A stretch of DNA of 64,000 nt from Nitrososphaerota archaeon (GTDB lineage: Archaea > Thermoproteota > Nitrososphaeria > Nitrososphaerales > Gagatemarchaeaceae). The notes beneath the pieces are model-generated. The model did no database searches, had not been told where the DNA came from, and saw nothing but the letters and a program-made list of their open reading frames with translations. How positions within the stretch are numbered: the stretch's first letter is position 1; each line of letters begins with the position of its first letter. The position numbers and the translations under genes are program-made. The stretch covers positions 1-64,000 of the forward strand of contig JAFLZV010000003.1 of the NCBI GenBank assembly GCA_029785375.1, given 5' to 3'. Shown piece by piece: positions 25,885 through 35,338 of this stretch.

Positions 25885-27380
25885 TTGGTAGCCCGCCCTA
25901 ACCTCGTTCTCTTCAACCCGGACGAGTGGCGGGGAGACGTCATGGAGCACCTGGGGAATCGAGGCACGGTGACCCTCAACATCGACGACCTAGTGGCAGG
26001 AGACGGAGTGTCGTTCGCGAGGGCGTTTGCTCAGAACCCCGTATCTACCCCGAGCAGGTGCTCGTTCATGACGGGTTGGTACTTTCACGTAAGAGGCCAC
26101 AGGACCATGCACTATATGCTCCAGCCCGACGAGCCGATGCTGCTCCGGATTCTGAAGGAGCACGGATATTTCGTATGGTGGGGCGGCAAGAACGACCTCG
26201 TCCCCGCGGAAGGCGGGTTCACTGACTACTGCGACGTGAGATATGTGCCCAAAGAGCCCGTCGAGCCCTTTTGGCAGCCCGAACCCGAAGAAGGGTGGCG
26301 GGAGGGCAACCGGTACTATTCTTTCCTGCGCGGGAGAATCGGCCAGGCGGATAAGGGGGAGAGGTATCATGACCCGGACTGGGCCGCTGTGGAGGGGGCA
26401 TCCGACTTAATCCGTCACACCCCCGCAGACAGACCTTTCGCCATCTTCCTTGCGCTGGTCTATCCGCATCCACCGTACGCCGTCGAAGAGCCCTAGTTCA
26501 GCTGGGCCAGCCGCTCCAAGGTCCTCTGCCGATCCCATAGCGTCATTCCAGAGGTGACCTCGTCCCGCGCGCGGTTCGCCTGATACGGGGAAGGCAAAGG
26601 CTCGCCGCCTTCTCGAGGGACGACTGGCGAGAACTTCGGGCCATCTACTGCGGGATGTGCGCCCGCGTGGACTATCAATTCGGGCTCCTCTTGCACGCCC
26701 TGAAGGAGTCAGGCGTATACGACAAGACCGCAATTATCTTCTTTTCCGACCATGGAGACTTCTCCGGTGACTTCGGGCTGGCAGAGAAGGCGCAGAACCT
26801 TCTCTATGACTCCTTGACTCGCGTCCCACTGATAATCAAGTCTCCGAAGAGCGCCCCGAAGGAAGCGGGAGTCAGAAGGCAGCTTGTCGAGCTGGTTGAC
26901 ATCCCCGCAACGGTGTTCGAACTCGCTGGGATCGTCCCCGGCTACCGTCACTTCGGCAGGTCGCTTGTCCCGCTGCTGATTGACAAGAGGGCCGAGCACC
27001 GGGACGCGGTCTTCACCGAAGGTGGTCGCCTCCCCAGAAAAACGGAGGCCATGGAGAAGGAAAGCATTGAGGGGAAAGCAAACCCCTTGGCTTCTCTCTG
27101 GCCCCGGTTGAGCGTGCAGTACGAGGACGATGTAGCCCACGGCAGGGCGGTCATGTGCCGCACAAAGCGCCTCAAGCACGTGTATAGGTTGCTGGAAGAG
27201 GACGAACTCTACGACTTGAACCGCGACCCGAACGAGACAAGGAACCTGATAAGGGACCCGAAGCTTTCCCCGACGGTGAAGCGTCCGCGGTCCCGGCTGC
27301 TCGGATTCATGGTCGAGACCTCAGACGTGGTCTTCAAGTCCAACGAGAGGGGACTGGCGAGTCAGGCCGCGTCATATTGA
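25885..27380 (+). pseudogene. Broken sulfatase gene
   Basis: Two frames encode the two halves of one sulfatase-family protein. The first (25885-26496) begins NLVLFNPDEWRGD with the metal Asp and has the active-site motif S-T-P-S-R within NPVSTPSRCSFMTG, so the residue to be made formylglycine would be Ser. It stops at TAG 26494-26496 after YPHPPYAVEEP. The rest continues in another frame (LGQPLQGPLPIP, a TAG at 26538-26540, then VRLIRGRQRLAAFSRDDWRELRA) into 26655-27380 with FFSDHGDFSGDFGLAEK. At least one frameshift and one extra stop are needed to explain this. It follows pdxA by 12 bases. Confidence 0.88.
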
Positions 27381-27423
27381 GGCTCGAGTGGGCTCTGCTT
27401 CTAACCTACCCGGGGGGGCCCCT

Positions 27424-28215
27424 CTATTCCGCCTGCTTCCTGAGATACTTCGCTGTGAAGGCCAGCTCTTCCCTTCGGTCCCCTGAGAACGAGCACTCCA
27501 GGGCCACGTAGCCGCTGAACCCCCTCCCCTCGACCTCCTTCAGGACGCCGAAGTCAGAGTGGCCCCGCCCAGGATTCAGCCTGTTGCTGTCTGCGGCGTG
27601 GAAGTGCTTGATGTACTCGAGGTTCTTCAGGACGGAGTCAGCCACGTCGGCCTCCTCTATGTTCATGTGGAAGAAGTCAGCCATCATGCGTATGTTGTCG
27701 CTCGAAGCCTCCTCTATGAGGCGCCTCGCGAAGCCGACTGTCTTAAGGAAGTGAGTCTCGTACCTGTTGAGCGGCTCGAGCAGCAGGAAGGCGCCGTAGT
27801 CCTTCGCGCGCTTTGCTATCAACTTGAGCTCTTCGACCACGAGCTTCTCTTCAAGCTCCGCCACAGTGGCCGAGATAGGAGTCAGGTCAGGGAGCCTCGG
27901 CGGCCCGAAACCAGGGACCATTATGAACCCGACTGCCCCGAGTTCTGCGCTCCACCTCAGCCTCTCCAGGTACTCTTCGACGGTCTTCGACCTCTCTTTC
28001 GGGTCTGGGCTCAGGAGGTTGTGCTGCAGACCGCCGCATATCGTACTCACACGAATCCTTGATGTGGAGAGCTCGTCCTTCACCTCTTTCAACCTCCCTC
28101 CGAGGGAGTCGTTACCGTTGAGCTCTATACCGTCGTAACCGGCCTCCTGAAGGGCCTCGACCTTTGCTCGCAGGCTCGTTCCAGGCGCAAGGTTCTCCTG
28201 GGCCGAGAGTTTCAT
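27424..28215 (-). CDS. Sugar isomerase/epimerase-like TIM barrel, copy 2
   Basis: The 263-residue TIM-barrel protein (xylose-isomerase-like) has YDGIELNGNDS in the first strands, LLEPLNRYETHFLKT (metal Glu), MMADFFHMNIEE (Asp, His), IKHFHAADSNRLNPGRGHSDF (His) and a C-terminal ALECSF (Glu). It is most like 5-keto-fructose/tagatose-epimerase-type proteins but the substrate is open. Its ATG overlaps the stop of the upstream Gfo/Idh gene by four bases (28212-28215), so the two are translationally coupled. Confidence 0.82.
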   Translation of the reverse strand: MKLSAQENLAPGTSLRAKVEALQEAGYDGIELNGNDSLGGRLKEVKDELSTSRIRVSTICGGLQHNLLSPDPKERSKTVEEYLERLRWSAELGAVGFIMVPGFGPPRLPDLTPISATVAELEEKLVVEELKLIAKRAKDYGAFLLLEPLNRYETHFLKTVGFARRLIEEASSDNIRMMADFFHMNIEEADVADSVLKNLEYIKHFHAADSNRLNPGRGHSDFGVLKEVEGRGFSGYVALECSFSGDRREELAFTAKYLRKQAE

Positions 28216-29213
28216 CTTTCCACCGTCCCCTGGGCCACGATGTGACCTTTCTCAGACATCCCGTTAGCGGCCACCGTCAATTCCAGGGTGCGGGCCGCAT
28301 CTTCGAACGTAGACCTTATCCCGTCCGTATTCCCCGTCCTCACCGCTTCAACGAACACCCTGTCCTCCTCGAAGTACGGATCCATCTTAGACCTGACTTC
28401 TCTCACCTCGTTTCCCCTGTGGACCTTGAGCGTCTTCGCACTCCCGGAGTAGTCAAGGACCACGTCCTTGGCGAAGACCTTGACGCCCCACCCCGCGTAA
28501 GAGTCCTGGCTGACGCACGAGCTCGTGATCGTACCGATGGCCCCGCTCCTGAACCTGAGCATCACCATCGAAGTGTCTTCGGCGGTGGCGTCGGGGTCAA
28601 TGAACTTATTCACGACCAAGTTGTCAATCTGAGCGGATACGACATTGGCCTCCCCCGCGAGGTAGCGCGCTAGGTCTACCGCGTGGGTGGTCTGCTCAAT
28701 CAGCTGGCCACCACCCTTGTCCTTGTACACCCACCAGTGCCCCTTGGGGAAGTGGAACGACCCGATCCATTCTCCTTGCACCATCGAGATTGGTCCTCCT
28801 TTGGAGATTTGCTCCTTGGCCAAGTCGACGAGGTCCATGTACCTAGACATGTACCCTACGCTGTTCACCACGCCATGCGACCTCACTGCGCGAAGCAGCT
28901 CTTCCGCTTTCGACATGGTGAGGGCGACCGGTTTCTCGAAGAAGACAGGTATGCCTTTCTCTATGGCCGCCACCTCGGGTCCCCTCGCGAAAGGCGGTGT
29001 TGTCGCATAGACGGCGTCTGGCCTTCCTGCACTCAGCATTTCGTCCAAAGAACGGTATGGGACTCCCCCGAACCTGTCGACGAACGTCTTGAGCCTCTGC
29101 GAGTCGGTATCTGTCCCTCCTGCTATCTCCACGTTTTCTAGCCGTTTCAGCCTCTCTGCGTGGTATGACCCTATGCCACCGCAGCCGAAGAAACCGATTC
29201 TTGTCTTTGGCAA
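28212..29213 (-). CDS. Gfo/Idh/MocA oxidoreductase, second copy
   Basis: This 333-residue NAD(P)-dependent dehydrogenase begins RIGFFGCGGIGSYHAERL (nucleotide-binding glycines) and has the canonical FFEKPVALT motif at about residues 93-101. The C-terminal domain includes KGHWWVYKDKGGGQLIEQTTHAVDLARYL, containing the His of the active site. The start is TTG 29213. It is the first gene of a pair with a TIM-barrel isomerase. It probably oxidises a sugar hydroxyl, but the substrate is unknown. Confidence 0.85.
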   Translation of the reverse strand: MPKTRIGFFGCGGIGSYHAERLKRLENVEIAGGTDTDSQRLKTFVDRFGGVPYRSLDEMLSAGRPDAVYATTPPFARGPEVAAIEKGIPVFFEKPVALTMSKAEELLRAVRSHGVVNSVGYMSRYMDLVDLAKEQISKGGPISMVQGEWIGSFHFPKGHWWVYKDKGGGQLIEQTTHAVDLARYLAGEANVVSAQIDNLVVNKFIDPDATAEDTSMVMLRFRSGAIGTITSSCVSQDSYAGWGVKVFAKDVVLDYSGSAKTLKVHRGNEVREVRSKMDPYFEEDRVFVEAVRTGNTDGIRSTFEDAARTLELTVAANGMSEKGHIVAQGTVER

Positions 29214-29521
29214 ATTCTGAGCCTTGGAGCCGCTCCTCCCCTATTCAGATAAGCATTTGCTGGCAGTGTCGGCCCGGTGACAGCATACGGTGAAGCAGAA
29301 ATGTGAGCGAGGAAAAAGGTAGATCAGCCTAGGCCCCCCTGACGCAGGGGGGGTGTCGGGTCGGCGGCCTGTCACCCTGCGGCTGTGCGCCTCATCGTGC
29401 CGGCTGCCTGTGCGAAGGCGGACATTGAGACCGAATCTATCGAAGTGCGAGAGAGTCCCTTCAGCGGGGAGGAGGGGACCAGGCGCCTTCGACAGACCAT
29501 GACTCCCCGCGAAGGCTTGTT
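29214..29521. other. Intergenic region
   Basis: Aside from a cttatct tract near 29,247-29,254 that may be the TATA box of the Gfo/Idh gene on the minus strand, nothing is recognised here. Confidence 0.4.
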
Positions 29522-30322
29522 CTAGAACTGACCGAAAAGGTCTGAAGGAGCTTTACTCGACACTTCCATGGGGTCAGGGAGCCTGCTCACGAGTCTCCCC
29601 CCGTCGATGACGGTTTCCGAGCCTGTGATGAACGTATTCTCGTCCAGAGCGAGGAATGCCATCAGCTTCGCGACCTCTTCCTTCCTCCCCATCCTCCCGA
29701 GCAGGGTCGCGGCCCTCCTGTCCACTTCTTTGAGTCTTCCTCTCGACCCCCTCCGCGCGACGTAGACGGGGCCCCCGATGAGCACCGAGACGACAAGAAT
29801 ACCATAGAGACCCAAGTCAACTGCGATGGAGCGTGTCAACGATACGAGGCCACCCTTCGTCGTTGCATAGAGAAATGAAGACTCGAGCGGGCGGACGGCC
29901 TGTATGGAGCTGACGTTGCGTATCTTGCCCTTGACCCCGTTCTTGATTATCTTCTGGGCGGCGAATTTCGACAAGATGAATGGAGACGCGAGGTTGAGCT
30001 CCAGCATCTTGCGCCACACATCGAGCCGTGTATCGAGGACGCTTGACCTGATGGGGCGCGACGCGTTGTTGACGAGCACGTCGAGCTTGTCGTAGTTTGC
30101 GTCGGCCCAACGGGTGAAGTCCAGTGCCTCTGTCCTTGTCAGGTCCACCTTCTTGAACTTCACCTCCCCCCCGGAGACGCTCCTCTGCAGCCTTGCGCCG
30201 TTCTTCGAGTCGATATCCACTACGAGCACCTCGGCCCCGAGCCATGCGAACAGGCGGGACGTCGCCTCCCCGATTCCGCTGGCGCCTCCCGTAACTAGGC
30301 ACGTCTTGCCTGCCAGGTCCAC
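29522..30322 (-). CDS. Short-chain dehydrogenase/reductase
   Basis: The 266-residue classical SDR has TGGASGIGEATSRLF (coenzyme glycines), VVDIDSK (Asp at the end of strand 2, favouring NAD), VLVNNAS, RNVSSIQAV (catalytic Ser) and LYATTKGGLVSLT (YxxxK catalytic pair). The C-terminus FITGSETVIDGG is typical. It may oxidise a sugar, polyol or sugar-acid alcohol, in line with its neighbours. GTG 30322 is the start. It stands alone between the isomerase cluster and the transporter. Confidence 0.87.
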   Translation of the reverse strand: MDLAGKTCLVTGGASGIGEATSRLFAWLGAEVLVVDIDSKNGARLQRSVSGGEVKFKKVDLTRTEALDFTRWADANYDKLDVLVNNASRPIRSSVLDTRLDVWRKMLELNLASPFILSKFAAQKIIKNGVKGKIRNVSSIQAVRPLESSFLYATTKGGLVSLTRSIAVDLGLYGILVVSVLIGGPVYVARRGSRGRLKEVDRRAATLLGRMGRKEEVAKLMAFLALDENTFITGSETVIDGGRLVSRLPDPMEVSSKAPSDLFGQF

Positions 30323-30620
30323 TAGGTTCCAGTCGCTCGTACGCTGTTTCCGGATGACTTGGGAGGCGGGAGGACGAGAAGTTCACGACGGCGGCGCTCC
30401 AACCGATTCTAAGGGTTCAACATCCGTGCGTGCGAACGAAGGCCACCCATGGCCGTCCCCTTAGTGCTTCTTGGGCCGTCAGAAAGCGTCGGCGTGCCAG
30501 GCGAATTTCAGCGGGCCTGAGACGGCGAGCGGGGAGCAGCGGCACGTCATGTGCCCGCTTGACCGGCTAAATAACAAACGCAGCGAGAACCTGAGATAAA
30601 GAAGGAAAGGAAACCTCCGG
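30323..30620. other. Intergenic region after the transporter
   Basis: The end of the substrate-binding protein gene and this gap hold a hairpin (cggct/agccg around 30,618-30,634), which could end the transcript. No gene is seen. Confidence 0.35.
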
Positions 30621-32732
30621 CTATCGGGGAGCCGAAGGTCTCCTGCGTGTTGCTGCGACCGCAATGGCTGCCACCACGATGGCGGCGACAACCGCAGCGG
30701 CTACTAGGGAGTAGATAGAGAACCCTGTGGACGGTGCTTGTGCAGTCGAATATTGCGTGCTTACGACTGTCTTTCCGTTGACCGTGGTTGTGACCAATTG
30801 TGTGGACACCTGAGACGATGTGGTAGTCGTAGTAGTGGAGGCGGGCGTCAGGAGCGCGGCGTCGTAGCCGTAGAACTGGCTGTCCGCCGGACCCATGTTG
30901 TAAACGGACTGCGCGTTGGTCCATCCTTGCCACTGCGCGGTGCTGTAGAGGAAGGTGTTGACGTACTGGAACATAGGTAGCAGCGGCAGTTGACTGTTGA
31001 CGCCGAGCGCCATGGTGTTGAAGTCAGCGGTCCTAGCTGCCGGGGAGATCACGCCGTTGTCCCTGTTGAAGAGGTTCGCGAAGGTGACGTTCCAGTATCT
31101 GACGAAGTCCCCTGACAAGTCGCAGTGTGGGGGCGTGTTGGGCTGCTGGTCGGCTGCGAGAGGATATGTGAGCTGTGGAGCGTTGCAGTATCCAATCAGG
31201 AACTGTGGGTTCATGACAGTCTGCCATGTGCTCCAAGGAGTGAATCCGCCGCTCTCTATGAGCATCATCTGGAAGACTCCTGTTTGCTCGTTCCGGCCGA
31301 GGATGCTCGATTGCAACGGCTGCACAGAGACTGAAATCCCGATGTTGGAGAGCATGTTTGCGATTGCTGTCGCCGTCGTTTCTTGGTCTGGCAAAGCGTT
31401 GTTCACCTGCATGGTAAAGGAAAGCGCTGTGCCGTTGGGGTAGGTCAGCTGGTTGTTGGAGTTCATCTTGAAGCCGAGCCCTTTGAGGATGGTGAGCGCG
31501 GTCGTGTCGTTGGTAGTGTACGGGTTCAGGGCGGCTCGCGTGGCTGAGGTGAGGAAACCGGCGTACTCTCCCTGGCTGAGTCCTGCCGTATTGGCAGGAA
31601 TTGCGTAGCCTAGTTCGGGTACATCTGCGATGTACGTCCTATTGATGGCATAGTAAATTGCCTGCCTGAACGCTGTTACGTTGAATGGATAGGACAGCTG
31701 GTTCAATCCCAGCCAGACGACTTGGTTGGACTGGTACGTCCACACGTCCTGGGTGGCCGTCTTGTTCCAGACGGAGGCCATGTCGGGTATGTTCGCGTTG
31801 AGGGCTTGAATCGCACCTGAAGTGAGGGCTGTCTCAGCGGCTCCGGTGTTCGAGAAGAAGTCTATCACGAGCGTCGAAGCTTTGGGCTTTGTGCCGGTCC
31901 AGTACGGGTTAGGGGTGAAGGTCTCCGAAGTGGGCGTCCATGACTTCAGGACCCACGGCCCCATGCCTATTGGGTCAGTCCATTTGAAGTCCTTTAGCTG
32001 GGTCTCGTTGGTGAACGAGGAGAACGGGGTCGAAGGCATGGGGTAGTTCGAGAAGATCAGCCTAGCGTCAGAGAGCGATGTCGCGTAGACAATGCTGACC
32101 GTCGAGTTGTTAGGTGCCCACCAGTAGAACCCGTTGCTGGTGGCCCAGTCGATGTTCACGCCTCCGGTGTAGTTCGACTGCGCAGCGCCCACGTTCGTGC
32201 CGGGCACCATGTTCGCCGACCCGGGTGCTTCATTGAGGTTCAACTCGCTAAGCACGTTTGCCGAAGTCAACGGCTCGCCGTTGCTGAACTTCATGCCAGG
32301 GGAGACGGTGAAGTTAAGCCACTTGTAGAGAGTGACGTTGGTGTTCAGTATGTTGTACCCGGACGGACCCCAGAGACCGGTGTAGTTCTTGTAGTTGAGG
32401 TTCTGCGCTATCTGGGCGTAGGTCAGGTTCTCGACCGGACCAACGGTGATATTGCCTAAGAGAGGGGCCCAGCACGAGAATGTCGAGATTCCGCACGACG
32501 ACGGGTTATAGTGGCCCATGGCCACGTTGACCGTCCCCGGCGGGAACCCCGTCCCTCCCTCGCCACCTGCGAAGTAGTTGAAGTTGCCAGTCGGCGGGGA
32601 ACTGACATAACCTATTGTTATCGTCCCACCGCTTGAAGACTGAGCAGAGACAACCGGCGCAACACCCGAGAAGAGAAAGATGAATGAAAGTATGGTTGCG
32701 ATAAGACAGTTGACGAATTTCTGTTTCGCCAT
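30621..32732 (-). CDS. ABC transporter substrate-binding protein, family 5
   Basis: The 703-residue extracellular protein captures peptides or oligosaccharides for the ABC importer encoded upstream. It has a signal sequence (about residues 8-30, ending near VSAQSSS), an SBP family 5 body (WLNFTVSPGMKFSNGEPLTSANV, AFRQAIYYAINR), a Thr/Ser-rich stalk and a C-terminal membrane helix (YSLVAAAVVAAIVVAAIAVAATRRR) that anchors it to the membrane, an arrangement common in archaea. Family 5 proteins bind di/oligopeptides, nickel or, in many archaea, sugars. It has its own TATA box 30 bases before ATG 32732. Confidence 0.9.
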   Translation of the reverse strand: MAKQKFVNCLIATILSFIFLFSGVAPVVSAQSSSGGTITIGYVSSPPTGNFNYFAGGEGGTGFPPGTVNVAMGHYNPSSCGISTFSCWAPLLGNITVGPVENLTYAQIAQNLNYKNYTGLWGPSGYNILNTNVTLYKWLNFTVSPGMKFSNGEPLTSANVLSELNLNEAPGSANMVPGTNVGAAQSNYTGGVNIDWATSNGFYWWAPNNSTVSIVYATSLSDARLIFSNYPMPSTPFSSFTNETQLKDFKWTDPIGMGPWVLKSWTPTSETFTPNPYWTGTKPKASTLVIDFFSNTGAAETALTSGAIQALNANIPDMASVWNKTATQDVWTYQSNQVVWLGLNQLSYPFNVTAFRQAIYYAINRTYIADVPELGYAIPANTAGLSQGEYAGFLTSATRAALNPYTTNDTTALTILKGLGFKMNSNNQLTYPNGTALSFTMQVNNALPDQETTATAIANMLSNIGISVSVQPLQSSILGRNEQTGVFQMMLIESGGFTPWSTWQTVMNPQFLIGYCNAPQLTYPLAADQQPNTPPHCDLSGDFVRYWNVTFANLFNRDNGVISPAARTADFNTMALGVNSQLPLLPMFQYVNTFLYSTAQWQGWTNAQSVYNMGPADSQFYGYDAALLTPASTTTTTTSSQVSTQLVTTTVNGKTVVSTQYSTAQAPSTGFSIYSLVAAAVVAAIVVAAIAVAATRRRPSAPR

Positions 32733-32757
32733 TTTCTCTTCTTGTAGTGTTGTATCA

Positions 32758-32766
32758 GTTATAAAC
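32758..32766 (-). promoter_or_regulatory. TATA box for the substrate-binding protein gene
   Basis: On the minus strand gtttataac is centred 30 bases before ATG 32732. The binding protein is therefore probably transcribed separately from the permease and ATPase genes, which matches its need for higher abundance. Confidence 0.6.
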
Positions 32767-33101
32767 GTTCACGGATGCTTTGCGCTGCCCATTTGAATTC
32801 GATTTTGGGTCGGATGTCCTTATGGTTACGGGATGGCCCGTCGCGCATATCTCACGACCGAGGAGATACGCGCACGTACGACTAGTCAGCTGTGACCAAG
32901 GGGGAGCCTAACCTCGACTCAATGTCGAGGTGGGGGAGGAAGTCGGCCAGTGAGTGGGACGCAAACCGAGCCTCATCGCCATAAGGAGGCGTGCACCAGG
33001 TCCCTGGCGTTCGTCAGGCTCTTCATACGCCGCCGCTTCAGGGAGACGTGAGGTAATCCCACCCCTCTCCAGGTCCGCGGACGGCCCAAGGGGCCTGACT
33101 A
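32767..33101. other. Intergenic region with a perfect hairpin
   Basis: The only marked feature is an 8-bp stem with a five-base loop at 32911-32931 (acctcgac/gtcgaggt) flanked by G-rich runs. It may mark a terminator or processing site between the permease and the binding-protein gene. Confidence 0.4.
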
Positions 33102-33299
33102 CTATACCCTAGGCGGAAGGGTGAACATGAGGAAAACGAACCTGGACGACCCTCTCACCGAGTAGAACCCCCTTACGGCGTTGCCGTCGACGCTTCTGGG
33201 GTCAAGGTCCACGACGGAGGGGACAAGGGTTTCGTCATGAACGACCTCCCCCCATTTTCGCTCGTGAGCTGCCTTCAGAGGAGCCAGTCGGGACTCAAG
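33102..33299 (-). pseudogene. Possible remnant reading frame after the permease stop
   Basis: Directly after the permease TGA the same frame stays open for 65 codons to TAG 33102-33104. It encodes protein-like sequence (HDETLVPSVVDLDPRSVDGN, then FVFLMFTLPPRV) but lacks an ATG, GTG or TTG at its beginning. It could be a decayed 3' gene fragment or chance. I do not recognise the family. Confidence 0.3.
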
Positions 33300-34199
33300 T
33301 CACAGGACCCTAAGCCTCGGGTTGAAGAGCTCGTCGAAGGCGTAGTTCATCATGACTAGGCCAAATCCAATAAGCGCGAGGGCGAGTCCCGGAGGCACTA
33401 TCCACCACCAGGTCCCGTTGATTATCGCCCCCTCAGACTGCGCCCAGTAGAGCATCGTCCCCCAGCTGACTGTGTTGCCTGATGCCAGCCCGAGGAAATC
33501 GAGCGCGGCCTCCGCGCCTATCGCGGCCACTATGGAGTACATCATTCCAGCCATCGCCAGTGAAAGTATGTTCGGGAAGATCTCGGAGAAAGATATCCGC
33601 AGCGACCCATAGCCGGACGCCTTGGCGGCGAGGATGAAGTCCCTCTCGCGGTAGGAGTAAGACTGTGCACGCATGTTCCTAGTGTGGCCTGCCCAGGACG
33701 TGATCACTATGACAAGGGTTACAACCAGCGGCCCATGGAAGGGGAGGAATACGATGAGGAGGATGATCAGCGGGAGCGTCGGCAACGTAAGGAAAATGTC
33801 CACTATTCGCATGAGGCCGTCGTCCACCTTCCCTCCTATGTACCCGGAAAGTATACCTAGCGTGTTGCCAAGGATCTGGACCATGGCGCCGGCCAGAAAG
33901 CCTACTTCGAGCGATATCCTTGCGCCCCAGACGAATTGCGACCAGAGGTCATGCCCCACGTAGTCTGTCCCCATGGGGTGGGCAAGGCTTGGAGGCTGCC
34001 AGGCGGGTCCGGTGCTGAACCCGGTCGGATTGTATGGAGATTCGTAGGGAGCGAGGACGGCGATTAGGACGAAGGTGATGACAATGATCAGCCCAACCAG
34101 CGATTTCTTGTTCCTCCAGAAGACAGCCATCACCGAGCGGAAACTGTAAAGGAGCGCCATCGCCGTCCCGCCCAAGCGGCCAGCGCTCCCACCGCTCAT
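33300..34199 (-). CDS. ABC transporter permease, DppC type
   Basis: This 299-residue inner-membrane permease has an N-terminal helix (KSLVGLIIVITFVLIAVLAPY), the short periplasmic-side loop HPMGTDYVGHDLWSQFVWGARISL characteristic of DppC/OppC, and the ATPase-contact motif region AAKASGYGSLRISFSEIFPNILS. Six helices are expected. The ATG at 34199 overlaps the dppB-type stop by four bases (ATGA); the open frame upstream to 34226 is not family-like. It pairs with the preceding permease as a heterodimer. Confidence 0.9.
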   Translation of the reverse strand: MSGGSAGRLGGTAMALLYSFRSVMAVFWRNKKSLVGLIIVITFVLIAVLAPYESPYNPTGFSTGPAWQPPSLAHPMGTDYVGHDLWSQFVWGARISLEVGFLAGAMVQILGNTLGILSGYIGGKVDDGLMRIVDIFLTLPTLPLIILLIVFLPFHGPLVVTLVIVITSWAGHTRNMRAQSYSYRERDFILAAKASGYGSLRISFSEIFPNILSLAMAGMMYSIVAAIGAEAALDFLGLASGNTVSWGTMLYWAQSEGAIINGTWWWIVPPGLALALIGFGLVMMNYAFDELFNPRLRVL

Positions 34200-35194
34200 A
34201 TCAACGACACCCTGGGGTCGAGCCACGCGTAAAGGAGGTCCGCCATGAGATTCGCGACGAGTATCGCGATGGTGAAGATAAGGAAGATTCCTAGAATCAA
34301 GGAGTAGTCCTCGCCGGAGACTGCCACCGCGCTTAGGTAACCGATGCCCGGATAGGTGAATATCGTCTCTACTAGTATGTTCCCTCCGAAGACCGCTCCC
34401 ATGGATATGGCGAGCATCGTTATATTCGGAAGGAGCGCGTTGGCGCCAGCATAGGTCCTCACAATCCTCCTATTGGAGAGCCCCTTCGCTCTGGCAACGA
34501 GCACGAAGTCATCTCCCATCACCCCCACCATCGTGTTCCTCATGTGTATGACGTAGCCACCCATCGCGACTATGGCCAACGACAAGATGGGGAGTATCGC
34601 ATGGTGTAGGACGCTTAAGATGAACGCTAGGTTGGCACCTGGCGTCACCGTGTTCGAATACGCCCCGAAGAGCGGGAAGATCTTGAGGTCTGCCGCGAAG
34701 AAGATCAGGAAGAGGAAACCGAGCCAGAAGTTCGGTATGCTGGAGATGAAGTTCAGCAGCGGCGTGAATATGGAGTCGAATTTCGCGTTTCTCTTCCCGG
34801 CGGCAAACATCCCGATGAAGGTCCCTGGGATCCAGCTCACCGCCACCGCTATCGAGACGAGGAATATCGTCCACGGGAGGCGCTGAGCGATGAGATACGA
34901 CACGCTCTGAGGGAAGAATATGTAGGAAACGCCTAGGTTGCCGTGCAATAGTTGGACTATGTAGTCATAAAACTGCACGTAAATCGGAAGGTTGGGGTTG
35001 TAGCCGTACAGTGCGTACATCCCCTTGATAGCTTCCGGGGAAAGGGTGAACCCCGCTGCGATCAGGTTTGTGACCTCGGTCTGGACCGGGTTGCCTGGCA
35101 TCAGCCTTGGCAGAGTGAAGTCTATGAGGAGGGCAGCCACAAAGGTTCCCGTCAGGAGCACCAGCCTCCTAAGAACCCACCTTCTTGTGATCAC
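34196..35194 (-). CDS. ABC transporter permease, DppB type
   Basis: The 332-residue permease starts with the DppB/OppB signature (RRLVLLTGTFVAALLIDFTLPRLMPGNP) and has the characteristic VSYIFFPQSVSYLIAQRLPWTIFLVSIAVAVSWIPG region, with the ATPase-contact loop RAKGLSNRRIVRTYAGANALLP near residue 235. The last residues VSLI are followed by TGA overlapping the DppC-type ATG. GTG 35194 is the start. The substrate class follows from the operon only. Confidence 0.9.
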   Translation of the reverse strand: MITRRWVLRRLVLLTGTFVAALLIDFTLPRLMPGNPVQTEVTNLIAAGFTLSPEAIKGMYALYGYNPNLPIYVQFYDYIVQLLHGNLGVSYIFFPQSVSYLIAQRLPWTIFLVSIAVAVSWIPGTFIGMFAAGKRNAKFDSIFTPLLNFISSIPNFWLGFLFLIFFAADLKIFPLFGAYSNTVTPGANLAFILSVLHHAILPILSLAIVAMGGYVIHMRNTMVGVMGDDFVLVARAKGLSNRRIVRTYAGANALLPNITMLAISMGAVFGGNILVETIFTYPGIGYLSAVAVSGEDYSLILGIFLIFTIAILVANLMADLLYAWLDPRVSLI

Positions 35195-35338
35195 TGGGGA
35201 TTGGCTCCCTTACCATAGTCGGGGGGCCTCGCCATAAAAGTATGCTTCCGAAGGCCCAAAACGAGGCGCGCGGAGCTTCTGTGCATCGTTCCCCAAGGTT
35301 GCTGTCAGGGGGCCTGTGATATTACGACGGGGGAGCGG

